Of a stretch of 64,000 nucleotides of DNA, positions 48,915 through 58,388 are shown one piece after another. This stretch comes from Streptomyces pilosus (GTDB lineage: Bacteria; Actinomycetota; Actinomycetes; Streptomycetales; Streptomycetaceae): assembly GCF_014649835.1 (NCBI RefSeq), contig NZ_BMTU01000005.1, positions 519,654 to 583,653 on the forward strand. The letters run 5' to 3'. Within the stretch, counting starts at the first letter, position 1, and the number at the start of each line of letters is the position of its first letter. Under the pieces are notes generated by a model. The model ran no database searches and was not told where the DNA came from. It saw only the letters and a list, made by a program, of their open reading frames with translations. The position numbers were made by a program, and so were the translations under genes.

Positions 48915-50251
48915 CGCTCCCGGGGCACGAACCGCACGCGCGGGTGGCCCCGGTCCCAGCCCACCGACAGCCGCAGGCCGCCGAGCCGGGCCAGGATCAG
49001 GCCGATGACGGACGCCGCGGCCACCGCCACCGCGCCGCCGGCCGCGAAGCCGACGCGGGCACCGTAGGTGTCGGTGATCCAGCCGACGATCGGGGCGCCG
49101 ACCGGGGCGCCGCCGAGGAACACCATCATGTAGAGGGCCATGACACGGCCGCGCATGACCGGGTCGGTGGCCATCTGGAGGCTGGTGTTGGTGGTGACGT
49201 TGACCGTCATCGAGAACAGGCCCAGCGGGACCATGATCAGAGCGAACATCCACAGCTGCGGTGACGCCGCGGCGAGGATCTCCAGCGCGCCGAACGCGAT
49301 GGCGGCCATGATCAGCAGCCGCAGCCGGGCGGTGCGGCGCCGGGCGGCGAGCAGGGCGCCGGAGACGGAGCCGACCGCCATCAGCGTGTTGAACATGCTG
49401 TAGACGCCCGCTCCCCCGTCGAAGACGTCGTCGGCGAAGGCGGAGAGGTAGACCGGGAAGTTGAAGGCGAAGGTGCCGATGAAGCCGACCAGGACGATCG
49501 GCCAGAGCAGCTCGGGCCGCCCGGTGACGTACCGCACGCCCTCCCGGAGCTGCCCCTTGCCGCGCGGGGCGCGCTCGACGGGGTGCAGCTCGCGGGCGCG
49601 CATCAGCATCAGGCCGGTGAGCGGCGCGACGAACGACAGTCCGTTGAGCAGGAACGCCCAGCCCGTGCCGACACCGGTGATCAGCAGGCCCGCGACGGCG
49701 GGGCCGACCAGGCGGGCGGACTGGAAGTTCGCGGAGTTCAGGCTGACCGCGTTCTGCAGCTGGCCGGGGCCGACGAGCTCGGAGACGAAGGCCTGCCGGG
49801 CGGGGTTGTCGACGACGGTGGCGAGTCCGAGGGCGAAGGCGGCGACGTAGATGTGCCAGACCTCGACCAGTCCGGTCAGGGTGAGGACGGCGAGCGCGAT
49901 CGCGGTGAGGGCCATCGCGGTCTGGGTGACGATGAGGGCGGGCCGCTTGCGCAGCCGGTCGACGAGGACTCCTCCGTAGAGGCCGAACAGCAGCATCGGC
50001 AGGAACTGCAGGGCCGTGGTGATGCCGACGGCGGCCGAGGAGCCGGTGAGGCTCAGCACCAGCCAGTCCTGGGCGATGCGCTGCATCCAGGTGCCGATGT
50101 TGGAGACCACCTGGCCGAGGAAGAACAGGCGGTAGTTCCTGATCCGCAGCGAGGAGAACATGGAGTTCTTGCGGGCGGGGGTGTCGAGGGCGGCCTGGGT
50201 GTCGCGGTGGTCAGGTGCGGGGGCGGAAGCTGCTCCGGATCCCGTACTCAA
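48887..50251 (-). CDS. MFS transporter
   Basis: A 454-residue major facilitator with twelve predicted helices and an MFS_3 (enterobactin exporter-like) pattern: FSSLRIRNYRLFFLGQVVSNIGTWMQRIAQDWLVL, VVDNPARQAFVSELVG, LNSANFQSARLVGPAVAGL and GAPVGAPIVGWITDTYG. It exports a small molecule or drug by inference. TTG at 50251 follows GGAGG at nine bases; ATG (MFSSL) at 50161 would omit a disordered N-tail. It is next to a MarR regulator on the same strand, 50 bases apart, so both are likely one transcript. Confidence 0.88.
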   Translation of the reverse strand: MSTGSGAASAPAPDHRDTQAALDTPARKNSMFSSLRIRNYRLFFLGQVVSNIGTWMQRIAQDWLVLSLTGSSAAVGITTALQFLPMLLFGLYGGVLVDRLRKRPALIVTQTAMALTAIALAVLTLTGLVEVWHIYVAAFALGLATVVDNPARQAFVSELVGPGQLQNAVSLNSANFQSARLVGPAVAGLLITGVGTGWAFLLNGLSFVAPLTGLMLMRARELHPVERAPRGKGQLREGVRYVTGRPELLWPIVLVGFIGTFAFNFPVYLSAFADDVFDGGAGVYSMFNTLMAVGSVSGALLAARRRTARLRLLIMAAIAFGALEILAAASPQLWMFALIMVPLGLFSMTVNVTTNTSLQMATDPVMRGRVMALYMMVFLGGAPVGAPIVGWITDTYGARVGFAAGGAVAVAAASVIGLILARLGGLRLSVGWDRGHPRVRFVPRERQEALAPVA

Positions 50252-50301
50252 AAGGGTTCGCCTCCTTTGCCACGGCCGCTGCCCGCGGCGCGCTCGGGTG
50301 C

Positions 50302-50739
50302 TCAGATGTGCGCGAGTTTCTCCAGCACGGGGGCGGCGGCGCGCAGTTTCGCCCACTCGTCCTCGTCGAGGTCCTCCACCAGCGTCGCGAGGAACGCGTT
50401 CCGCTTGCGGCGGCTCTCCTCGAGCATCGTCTCGGCCTGCTCGGTCTGGGTGACGACCTTCTGGCGCCGGTCGTCGGGATGCGGCTCCAGTCGCACGAGT
50501 CCCTTGGCCTCCAGCAGCGCCACGATGCGGGTCATCGACGGCGGCTGGACGTGCTCCTTGCGGGCGAGCTCGCCCGGGGTGGCGCGGCCGCAGCGGGCCA
50601 GCGTGCCGAGCACCGACATCTCGGTGGGGCTGAGGGACTCGTCGACGCGCTGGTGCTTGAGCCGACGGGACAGCCGCATCACGGCGGAGCGGAGGGCGTT
50701 CACGGCGGCTGCGTCGTCGCCATGGCTGAAGTCCGGCAT
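50302..50739 (-). CDS. MarR-family regulator
   Basis: A 145-residue winged-helix regulator: LSPTEMSVLGTLARCGRATPGELARKEHVQPPSMTRIVALLEAKGLV with the wing EPHPDDRRQKVVTQTEQ. MarR proteins repress exporters until a phenolic or drug ligand binds. A perfect 18-base palindrome, AGAGTAA-CTCA-TTACTCT, lies 8 bases upstream of the ATG, fitting autoregulation together with the MFS gene. The start has no Shine-Dalgarno, and the operator occupies the promoter or the very 5-prime end. Confidence 0.9.
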   Translation of the reverse strand: MPDFSHGDDAAAVNALRSAVMRLSRRLKHQRVDESLSPTEMSVLGTLARCGRATPGELARKEHVQPPSMTRIVALLEAKGLVRLEPHPDDRRQKVVTQTEQAETMLEESRRKRNAFLATLVEDLDEDEWAKLRAAAPVLEKLAHI

Positions 50740-50746
50740 GTTCGTT

Positions 50747-50764
50747 AGAGTAACTCATTACTCT
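50747..50764. promoter_or_regulatory. MarR operator candidate
   Basis: AGAGTAA-CTCA-TTACTCT has perfect seven-base arms and ends eight bases from the marR start. Position and symmetry fit an autoregulated MarR operator. Confidence 0.6.
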
Positions 50765-50844
50765 CTCTAAAGACCACCGGGATGCCGCCCCTCGCCCAGT
50801 GAGACCTGCCACTCCTGGCTCCGGGAACACGCCGCGGAACGCGG

Positions 50845-50878
50845 ATGAGCGTCCGGACCATGTCGTCCGGACGCTCAT
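50845..50878. terminator. Strong hairpin between marR and purine permease
   Basis: Perfect 14-base arms, ATGAGCGTCCGGAC at 50845-50858 and its complement at 50865-50878, have a six-base loop; GC pairs continue beyond one mismatch. It lies about 90 bases past the permease stop on the minus strand. The 49-codon plus-strand frame 50799-50948 passes through it but is not convincing. Confidence 0.5.
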
Positions 50879-50965
50879 GCGCGATGACGTCGACCAGCGG
50901 TTCGGCACCACCGTCGGGGAGACGGAGAGGTTCTACGGGGTCACCTGAGGACCCGCGTCCTCACC

Positions 50966-52411
50966 TCAGGTGAGGCCCAGGGCCGGCATCAGGTAGTAGA
51001 AGGCGAAGACGGCCGCGACCGCGTACATCGCGGGCGGGACCTCCCGGCCGCGGCCGGCCGCCAGGCGCAGCACCGCGAAGGTGATGAAGCCCATGCCGAT
51101 GCCGTTGGTGATCGAGTAGGTGAAGGGCATCATCAGCATGGTCACGAAGGCCGGGATGGCGATCGTGTGATCGGCCCAGTCGATCTCCTTGATCGAGCCC
51201 GCCAGGATGAGGAAGCCGACCGCCACCAGGGCCGGGGTGGCGGCCTGGGACGGGACCATGGTGGCGACGGGCGTGAGGAACAGCGCCACGGCGAACAGGC
51301 CGCCGGTGACCACGTTGGCGAAGCCGGTCCGCGCGCCCTCGCCGACACCGGCCGTGGACTCCACGAACGCGGTGGTGGCCGAGGAGGAGCTGGCGCCGCC
51401 CGCGGCGACCGCGACACCGTCGATGAACAGCACCTTGTTGATGCCGGGCATCTGGCCCTCGCCGTCGGTCAGCTTGGCCTCGTCCGAGACGCCCATGATC
51501 GTGCCCATCGCGTCGAAGAAGCACGACAGCAGCACGGTGAAGACGAACAGGACGCCGGTCAGCACCCCGACCTTCCCGAAGCCGCCGAACAGGCTGACCT
51601 CGCCGATCAGGCCGAAGTCGGGGGTGGCGACCGGGTTGCCGGGCCAGGTCGGCGTGGTCAGGCCCCAGGACTCGATGTCCGCGACGGCGTTGATGACCAG
51701 CGCGACGGCCGTCATGGCGACGATCGAGATGAGGATCGCGCCGGGCACCCTGCGCACGATCAGCGCCAGCGTGAGCAGGATGCCGAGGACGAAGACGAGG
51801 ACGGGCCAGCCGTTGAGGTGCCCGGTGGCGCCGAGCTGGAGCGGGACGGTGGTCTGGGCGGCGTCCGGGATGCGGGCGACGAAGCCGGAGTCGACCAGGC
51901 CGATCAGCATGATGAACAGGCCGATACCGATGGCGATGGCCTTGCGCAGCCCATACGGGACGGCGTTCATCACGCGCTCGCGCAGGCCGGTGGCGACCAG
52001 CAGCATGACGATGAAACCGGCCAGCACCACCATGCCCATGGCGTCCGGCCAGGACATGCGCGGGGCGAGCTGGAGCGCGACGACGGAGTTGACGCCGAGG
52101 CCGGCGGCGAGCGCGATCGGGACGTTGCCGATGACGCCCATGAGGAGCGTGGTGAACGCCGCGGTCAGGGCCGTCGCGGTGACCAGCTGGCCGTTGTCCA
52201 GCTGGTGGCCGTACATGTCCTTCGCGCTGCCCAGGATGATCGGGTTCAGCACGATGATGTAGGCCATCGCGAAGAAGGTGGCGAAGCCGCCGCGGACCTC
52301 GCGGGACAGCGTGCTGCCGCGCTCGCTGATCCGGAAGTAGCGGTCGAGGGCGCCGGAGCCGGACCCCGGCTGCTCGGGGGTGGGCACCTTGGCGGGGGCC
52401 GACGTGGACAT
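50966..52411 (-). CDS. NCS2-family purine permease (AzgA-like)
   Basis: A 481-residue permease with about 12-14 helices. Parts typical of the AzgA hypoxanthine/guanine group are DRYFRISERGSTLSREVRGGFATFFAMAYIIVLNP, GLGVNSVVALQLAP, SCFFDAMGTIMGVSDEA and GASSSSATTAFVESTAGVGEGARTG. It imports purine bases by proton symport. ATG at 52411 follows GAGG eight bases upstream. The upstream region (52412-52614) is unusually AT-rich for this window and contains TATGAACATATAA, probably part of a regulated promoter. Confidence 0.9.
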   Translation of the reverse strand: MSTSAPAKVPTPEQPGSGSGALDRYFRISERGSTLSREVRGGFATFFAMAYIIVLNPIILGSAKDMYGHQLDNGQLVTATALTAAFTTLLMGVIGNVPIALAAGLGVNSVVALQLAPRMSWPDAMGMVVLAGFIVMLLVATGLRERVMNAVPYGLRKAIAIGIGLFIMLIGLVDSGFVARIPDAAQTTVPLQLGATGHLNGWPVLVFVLGILLTLALIVRRVPGAILISIVAMTAVALVINAVADIESWGLTTPTWPGNPVATPDFGLIGEVSLFGGFGKVGVLTGVLFVFTVLLSCFFDAMGTIMGVSDEAKLTDGEGQMPGINKVLFIDGVAVAAGGASSSSATTAFVESTAGVGEGARTGFANVVTGGLFAVALFLTPVATMVPSQAATPALVAVGFLILAGSIKEIDWADHTIAIPAFVTMLMMPFTYSITNGIGMGFITFAVLRLAAGRGREVPPAMYAVAAVFAFYYLMPALGLT

Positions 52412-52614
52412 GGAGGGGACCTCATCACCGGTGGGCTTCCCCGAAGCCCTTTGGTGTTTTCTACGAATGAAAGCGGTCAGAGGCAAACGGATTCAGTATG
52501 AACATATAACGACGTCGATGCTATCTCCGCGCGTAGACGAGTGTGGCCGGGGAAGCGCCCACTGCGGCGCACCTCACGCGCCGCGCCCGCCGGCGGCCCT
52601 CGTAAGCTGTCCGC

Positions 52615-52872
52615 ATGGCGAAGTGGACCCCCAAGCACGAGGCGCCGGAGCCCCTGGAGGGCCCCGTGGTCGCCACCATCACCGGCGGCACGATCGTCTG
52701 GTTCGTCCTCTTCCTGGTCCAGCTCCCCTTCTACGGCTGGTTCGACGACCACGGCCACACCTGGTGGCTGTGGACCTGCCTGGCCGGCGGCGGGCTCGGC
52801 TTCATCGGCATCTGGTACGTCCGCAGGCGCGACGCCGCGATCAAGCGGGCGCAGGCGGAGCGGGCCGCCTGA
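52615..52872 (+). CDS. DUF2530 membrane protein
   Basis: An 85-residue protein with two membrane helices (VATITGGTIVWFVLFLVQLPFY and WWLWTCLAGGGLGFIGIWYV) and basic ends, the DUF2530 pattern of actinobacteria. Function is unknown. TAAGCT at 52603-52608 ends six bases before ATG and no Shine-Dalgarno is present, so the transcript is probably leaderless. It is divergent from the purine permease. Confidence 0.85.
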   Translation: MAKWTPKHEAPEPLEGPVVATITGGTIVWFVLFLVQLPFYGWFDDHGHTWWLWTCLAGGGLGFIGIWYVRRRDAAIKRAQAERAA

Positions 52873-53043
52873 GGCGTCGCGCCCGTCACGCCCGCCCCCT
52901 CACCGCTCCCCACCGCTGCGACCCCCGTTCCCGCCGGCGCCGTACGACCACGGCACTACGGCCTTCCACGGCCGTCCTCCCCTGGTCGGATCTTCCGCCG
53001 TTCGGGTGGGTGCGGCCCCGGATCCGCACGTACCGTCGAATGC

Positions 53044-55440
53044 ATGACGCATCTCGACGCGGACGCCCGGACCGCCGCCGTGCCCTCCGCCGCGGTCGCG
53101 GCGACCGGGCTGACCTCGGCGGACGTGGCCGACCGGGTGGCGCGCGGCCAGGTCAACGACGTGCCGGTGCGCAGCAGTCGCTCCCTGACCGAGATAGTCC
53201 GCGCGAACGTCTTCACCCGGTTCAACGCGATCATCGGCGTGCTCTGGGTGATCATGCTGATCGTCGCGCCGATCCAGGACAGCCTCTTCGGCTTCGTGAT
53301 CCTCGCCAACACCGGCATCGGCATCGTCCAGGAGTGGCGGGCGAAGAAGACCCTGGACTCCCTCGCGGTGATCGGCGAGGCGCGGCCCACGGTGCGCCGG
53401 GACGGGAGGTCCGCCGCGATCGGCACGTCCGAGATCGTGCTGGACGACCTGATCGAGGTCGGCCCGGGTGACAAGGCCGTCGTCGACGGGGTGTGCGTCG
53501 AGGCGGACGGCCTGGAGATCGACGAGTCGCTGCTCACCGGCGAGGCCGACCCGGTGGTGAAGCAGCCCGGTGACCAGGTCCTGTCCGGCAGTTTCGTCGT
53601 CGCGGGCGGCGGCTCGTTCCAGGCGACCCGGGTGGGGCGCGAGGCCTACGCGGCGCAGCTCGCCGAGGAGGCGTCCCGTTTCACCCTCGTCCACTCCGAG
53701 CTGCGCTCCGGCATCTCCACGATCCTCAAGTACGTGACGTGGATGATGGTCCCGACCGCGATCGGTCTGATCATCAGCCAGCTGGTGGTCAAGGACAACG
53801 AGCTGAAGAACTCGATCGCGCGCACGGTGGGCGGGATCGTGCCGATGGTCCCCGAGGGGCTGGTGCTGCTCACCTCCGTCGCCTTCGCGATCGGCGTGAT
53901 CCGGCTGGGCCGCAAACAGTGCCTGGTGCAGGAGCTGCCCGCGATCGAGGGACTGGCCCGGGTCGACACGGTCTGCCTGGACAAGACCGGCACGCTCACC
54001 GAGGGCGGGATGGACGTCACCGAGCTGCGGGTGCTGGGCGACGGCGACGAGACGTACCTGCGCAGGGTGCTGGGCGAGCTGGGCTCGGCGGACCCGCGCC
54101 CGAACGCCTCCCTCCAGGCGCTCATCGACGCCTTCCCGGACACCACCGAGTGGCGCCTCACCGACACGCTGCCCTTCTCCTCCGCCCGCAAGTACAGCGG
54201 TGCGACCTTCGAGGAGGAGCCGGGCGGGCCGGCCGTCACCTGGCTGCTGGGCGCCCCGGACGTGCTGCTGGCGGCCGGGGACCCCGCGCTCTCGGAGACC
54301 GCGCACCTGAACGAGCAGGGGCTGCGGGTGCTGCTGCTCGGCCGGGCCCCCGACGGGGTGGACGTCGACGACCCCGCCGCCGCCGAGGGGGTGCGGCCGG
54401 TCGCGCTGGTGGTGCTGGAGCAGCGGCTGCGGCCCGACGCCGCCGACACCCTGCGCTACTTCGCCGAGCAGGACGTCCGCGCCAAGGTGATCTCCGGCGA
54501 CAACGCGGTGTCGGTCGGCGCGGTCGCCGCCAAGCTGGGCCTGTCCGGTACGGCGGTGGACGCGCGCCGGCTGCCCGAGGACCGGGAGGCCATGGCGAGG
54601 GAACTCGACGAGGGCACGGTGTTCGGGCGGGTCACCCCGCAGCAGAAGCGGACCATGGTGGGCGCGCTCCAGTCGAGCGGCCGCACCGTCGCGATGACCG
54701 GCGACGGCGTCAACGACGTGCTGGCGCTGAAGGACGCGGACATCGGCGTGGCGATGGGCTCCGGTTCGGAGGCCACGCGCGCGGTCGCGCAGATCGTGCT
54801 GCTGAACAACAGCTTCGCCACGCTGCCGTCGGTGGTGGCGGAGGGGCGCCGGGTGATCGGCAACATCACCCGGGTGGCGACGCTGTTCCTGGTGAAGACG
54901 GTGTACTCGGTGCTGCTGGCGGTGCTGGTGGTGCTCTGGCAGGTGGAGTACCCGTTCCTGCCGCGCCACCTGACGCTGCTGTCCACGCTCACCATCGGCG
55001 TCCCGGCGTTCTTCCTGGCGCTCGCCCCCAACAAGGAGCGCGCCCGGCCGAACTTCGTCGAGCGGGTCATGCGGTACGCGATCCCGGGCGGGGTGCTGGC
55101 CGCGGCGGCCACCTTCACGACGTACCTGATCGCGCGGGAGCACTACAGCGGCGAGGGAGCGCTGGAGGCGGAGACGAGCGCGGCGACGCTGACGCTGTTC
55201 CTGATCTCGGTGTGGGTGCTGGCGATCATCGCCCGGCCGTACACCTGGTGGCGGATCGCGCTGGTGGCGTCGATGGCCGGGGCGTTCCTGCTGGTGCTGG
55301 TGGTGCCGTGGCTCCAGCACTTCTTCGCCCTCAAGCTGGTCGGTATGACCATGCCGTGGACGGCGGCCGGTATCGCGGTCGTCGCGGCGGGGGTGCTGGA
55401 GCTGCTGTGGCGGTGGGTGGACCGGCGGATCCCCGCGTGA
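53044..55440 (+). CDS. P-type cation ATPase (CtpE-like)
   Basis: A 798-residue P-type ATPase with about ten helices. Phosphorylation motif DKTGTLT, actuator LLTGEADPV, hinge GDGVNDVLALKDADIG and the helix-4 motif PEGLVLLTS are all intact; the last is characteristic of mycobacterial CtpE, reported as a calcium transporter. There is no N-terminal metal-binding domain. ATG at 53044 looks leaderless: TACCGT at 53031-53036 ends seven bases before it. The ion is inferred, not shown. Confidence 0.9.
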   Translation: MTHLDADARTAAVPSAAVAATGLTSADVADRVARGQVNDVPVRSSRSLTEIVRANVFTRFNAIIGVLWVIMLIVAPIQDSLFGFVILANTGIGIVQEWRAKKTLDSLAVIGEARPTVRRDGRSAAIGTSEIVLDDLIEVGPGDKAVVDGVCVEADGLEIDESLLTGEADPVVKQPGDQVLSGSFVVAGGGSFQATRVGREAYAAQLAEEASRFTLVHSELRSGISTILKYVTWMMVPTAIGLIISQLVVKDNELKNSIARTVGGIVPMVPEGLVLLTSVAFAIGVIRLGRKQCLVQELPAIEGLARVDTVCLDKTGTLTEGGMDVTELRVLGDGDETYLRRVLGELGSADPRPNASLQALIDAFPDTTEWRLTDTLPFSSARKYSGATFEEEPGGPAVTWLLGAPDVLLAAGDPALSETAHLNEQGLRVLLLGRAPDGVDVDDPAAAEGVRPVALVVLEQRLRPDAADTLRYFAEQDVRAKVISGDNAVSVGAVAAKLGLSGTAVDARRLPEDREAMARELDEGTVFGRVTPQQKRTMVGALQSSGRTVAMTGDGVNDVLALKDADIGVAMGSGSEATRAVAQIVLLNNSFATLPSVVAEGRRVIGNITRVATLFLVKTVYSVLLAVLVVLWQVEYPFLPRHLTLLSTLTIGVPAFFLALAPNKERARPNFVERVMRYAIPGGVLAAAATFTTYLIAREHYSGEGALEAETSAATLTLFLISVWVLAIIARPYTWWRIALVASMAGAFLLVLVVPWLQHFFALKLVGMTMPWTAAGIAVVAAGVLELLWRWVDRRIPA

Positions 55441-55446
55441 CCGGCG

Positions 55447-55472
55447 GCCCGCGCCCGTCGCGGCGCGCGGGC
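55447..55472. terminator. Bidirectional terminator
   Basis: GCCCGCGC at 55447-55454 pairs with GCGCGGGC at 55465-55472 over a ten-base loop, between converging ATPase and secreted-protein genes. Confidence 0.5.
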
Positions 55473-55489
55473 ACGGACCGCCGCACGTG

Positions 55490-56245
55490 CTACTTCACGT
55501 CGACGAAGTCGGCGGTGGCGCTGACGGCCGCGGTGGTCGAGGTGCCCGCGAAGGAGTAGCGGTAGTAGCCGTCGGCGGAGGCCTTGACGGTGGTCCTCAG
55601 CTCGCCCTTGGAGTTGGTCCTGACGGTCTTGAGCGTGCTGTAGGCGGCGGCGCCCTTCTTGCGGAACTGGAGCTTCACCGGCTGGCCCGCGTAGCCGCCG
55701 TACTTCAGGTTCTCCCAGTTGGCCCGGGTCAGCTTGCCGGCGACGGTGAGGGTCTTCCCCTTCTTCACCGGCTCGGGCGAGGCGTTGACGGTGAGCTGCG
55801 CGGCACGCTGGAACGCGAAGGAACCGGCCTTCTGCTTCCACACGAAGTCGTCGTCCCTGGCGTCGATCCACGCGTCGACGTACCACGTGCCGGCGTTGCT
55901 GTTGGAGAGGTAGTCGGTCCTCGGGTCCACCAGCACGGAGGCGGTGCAGGTCGAGGTGGTGCCGGACGCCTTGCAGGTCGGCCGGGAGGTCGTGAGGTAC
56001 CCGTTGCCGGGGCCGTACAGGGTGAAGCTGTCGGCACCCGCGATGCCCGAGTCGTCCTTGGCCGTCACGCTGACCTTGATGGTCTTCGTCCCGGAGGTGC
56101 CCACGGACACCTTGTTGTCCCCGTCGACGACGACCTTGGTGATCCTGGTGTCTCCCCACCCGCCGTCGGCCTGCGCGGCCGGCACGGCGAGGGCGGACAG
56201 GGCGAGGGCGCCGGAGACGGCGACCACGGTGGCACGCATGCGCAT
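55490..56245 (-). CDS. Secreted protein of unknown function (DUF5707-like)
   Basis: A 251-residue exported protein. The signal peptide MRMRATVVAVSGALALSALA is followed by AVPAAQA, then two Ig-like beta domains: about 28-150 (ITKVVVDGDNKVSVGTSGTKTIKVSVTAKDDSG) and 150-251 (LTVNASPEPVKKGKTLTVAGKLTRANWENLKYGGY ... GYYRYSFAGTST). I associate this layout with a Streptomyces family annotated DUF5707, but only from memory. It may bind a surface or another protein. ATG at 56245 follows GGGGAA; ATG at 56239 is possible. It is divergent from nhaA. Confidence 0.75.
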   Translation of the reverse strand: MRMRATVVAVSGALALSALAVPAAQADGGWGDTRITKVVVDGDNKVSVGTSGTKTIKVSVTAKDDSGIAGADSFTLYGPGNGYLTTSRPTCKASGTTSTCTASVLVDPRTDYLSNSNAGTWYVDAWIDARDDDFVWKQKAGSFAFQRAAQLTVNASPEPVKKGKTLTVAGKLTRANWENLKYGGYAGQPVKLQFRKKGAAAYSTLKTVRTNSKGELRTTVKASADGYYRYSFAGTSTTAAVSATADFVDVK

Positions 56246-56486
56246 GTGTTCCCCAAGTACGGAAGGGGGCCCCGGCTCTGGTCGTTTCCTACGGCTCGTC
56301 GTCGGCGCGGGGCCCCGGGTGATCGTGAGTCTGCTGACTCGTCCGGTCAGATACACCGCTCGTGTGAATGGTTGTAGGGGAATGTGAACTTTCCATGAAG
56401 CCGGCGGCCGGCGCGTTCCGCACCGCACCCCCGACGTGCGCGACCATGGAGTCTGCCGACCCACGTGATCGGAGACGAAAGACCTG

Positions 56487-58388
56487 ATGAAACTGCGCGG
56501 GAAGAAGACCGACAACGCCCAGTCCCAGTCGCGGAGAAGCGAACTGGCGGCCCAACTGTCCGCGCCGGTGCGGGCCTTCATGTCGACCGAGGCGGGCAGC
56601 GCCGGCCTGCTCCTGGTCGCCGTGACAGTCGCCCTGATATGGGCGAATTCGCCCTGGTCGGACGCGTACACATCCCTGTGGCACACCGAGGCGTCCGTCA
56701 CACTCGGTGACGCCCGCCTGTCGATGGACCTGAGTCACTGGGTCAACGACGGACTGATGGCCCTGTTCTTCTTCGTCATCGGTCTGGAGGTGCGCCACGA
56801 GGTGTCCGTCGGCTCGCTGAACGACCGCCGGCGGATCGTGATCCCGGGCCTCGCCGGCATCGGCGGCATGCTGGTGCCCGTCCTGCTGTACCTGGCGATC
56901 GCGCCCGGGGGCGACGCGGCCAGGGCCTGGGGTGTGGTCATCGGCACCGACACGGCGTTCATGCTGGGCGCGCTGGCCGTGGTGGGGCCGCGGTTCGTCA
57001 CCCAGCTGCGGGTCTTCCTGCTCGCCATCACCGTCATCGACGACATCGTGGCCGTCACCGTGATCGGCGTGGTCTACTCCGGCAGCATCAACGTGCCGGA
57101 GCTGATCGCCGCGCTGCTCCTCGGTGTGGTCCTCTCCGCGCTGACCCGCTTCGACGTCTGGCGGGCCGCCCCGTACGTGCTGATCGTGCTGGTGATGTGG
57201 CTGGCCACGCTCAACGCCGGACTGCACGCCTCCATCGCCGGCATGCTCGGCGGTCTCCTCATCCCCGCCCGCAAGCCCTCCCGGGAGGGGGTCGAGCAGG
57301 CCGCGCGGCTCTTCCGCGCCTTCCGCCAGTCGCCCCGCGCCGACGTCGGCAAGACGGCACGCAAGGGACTCCAGAAGGCCGTCTCCGTCAACGAACGGCT
57401 CCAGACGGTCCTCCACCCCTGGTCCAGCTATGTGATCGTCCCGGTGTTCGCCCTGGCCAACGCCGGTGTCGACCTGCGCGACGGCGTGCTGACCAACGCG
57501 CTCGGCTCCTCGCTCACCTGGGCCGTGGTCGTGGGTCTCGTCGCCGGCAAGACCATCGGCATCTGGGGCGGCGCCGCCTTCGGCACCCGGTTCGGCCTCG
57601 GCAGACTGCCGACGGGGGTGGCCCCGGGCCACGTCCTGGGCGGCGGCGCCCTCTCCGGGCTCGGCTTCACCGTCTCGCTGCTGATCGTCCAGCTCGCCTT
57701 CGACGACCCGGGCGTCCGCGCCGAGGCGACCGTCGGTGTGCTGCTCGCGGCCGTGTTCGCCACGGTGCTGGGCTGGATCGTGTTCCACCTGGCCGCCGTG
57801 CTGAAGGGCCAGACGGACGCGGACCTGCCCCGCTACCTGGACCGCCCGGTCGACCCGGAGAAGGACCACATCCTCGGGCCCCCGGAGGCGCCCCTGACGC
57901 TGGTGGAGTACGGGGACTTCGAGTGCCCCTTCTGCGCCCGCGCCACCGGTGTCACCAAGGAACTGCGGGAACGCTTCGGCGACCGGTTCCGCTACGTGTT
58001 CCGGCACCTGCCGCTGCCCGACGTCCACCCGCACTCCGAGCTCGCCGCGCGGGCGGCCGTCGCGGCCGACGCGCAGGGCCGTTTCTGGCGGATGCACGAC
58101 CTGCTCTACCAGCACCAGGACGAGCTGGAGTACGAGGACACCGCGGGGTACGCCGCCGAGCTCGGCCTCGACGTGGAGAAGTTCCTCCGTGACCTCGACG
58201 CCGAGGAGACGGCCGAGCGGGTCCGCGCGGACGCGGCCAGCGCGGAGGCGAGCGGAGTGCGGGGCGCGCCGACGTTCTTCATCGGCAACCGCCGCCACAC
58301 CGGCCCGTACGACGCGGAGACGCTGGCCCGCGAACTGGAGGCCTCCGTGGACGCCCCCTCCGGCGCGACCCGCGCCCCCTCGGACTGA
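56487..58388 (+). CDS. nhaA: Na+/H+ antiporter NhaA fused to a DsbA-like thioredoxin domain
   Basis: A 633-residue fusion. Residues about 20-445 are NhaA, exchanging sodium for protons, with the helix-5 Asp pair in ITVIDDIVAV, MALFFFVIGLEVRHEV and GLHASIAGMLGGLLIP. Residues about 465-620 form a thioredoxin_4/DsbA-like domain with the redox motif CPFC (480-483) and the cis-Pro segment GAPTFFIGNRR. Such fusions occur in other actinobacteria. The domain may sense or control redox state of the transporter; its side of the membrane is not clear from topology. ATG at 56487. Confidence 0.92.
   Translation: MKLRGKKTDNAQSQSRRSELAAQLSAPVRAFMSTEAGSAGLLLVAVTVALIWANSPWSDAYTSLWHTEASVTLGDARLSMDLSHWVNDGLMALFFFVIGLEVRHEVSVGSLNDRRRIVIPGLAGIGGMLVPVLLYLAIAPGGDAARAWGVVIGTDTAFMLGALAVVGPRFVTQLRVFLLAITVIDDIVAVTVIGVVYSGSINVPELIAALLLGVVLSALTRFDVWRAAPYVLIVLVMWLATLNAGLHASIAGMLGGLLIPARKPSREGVEQAARLFRAFRQSPRADVGKTARKGLQKAVSVNERLQTVLHPWSSYVIVPVFALANAGVDLRDGVLTNALGSSLTWAVVVGLVAGKTIGIWGGAAFGTRFGLGRLPTGVAPGHVLGGGALSGLGFTVSLLIVQLAFDDPGVRAEATVGVLLAAVFATVLGWIVFHLAAVLKGQTDADLPRYLDRPVDPEKDHILGPPEAPLTLVEYGDFECPFCARATGVTKELRERFGDRFRYVFRHLPLPDVHPHSELAARAAVAADAQGRFWRMHDLLYQHQDELEYEDTAGYAAELGLDVEKFLRDLDAEETAERVRADAASAEASGVRGAPTFFIGNRRHTGPYDAETLARELEASVDAPSGATRAPSD

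Noticed and set aside
50799..50948. 49-codon plus-strand frame between marR and the permease gene
   Set aside because: No ribosome binding site and a 14-bp hairpin inside it; more likely terminator sequence.
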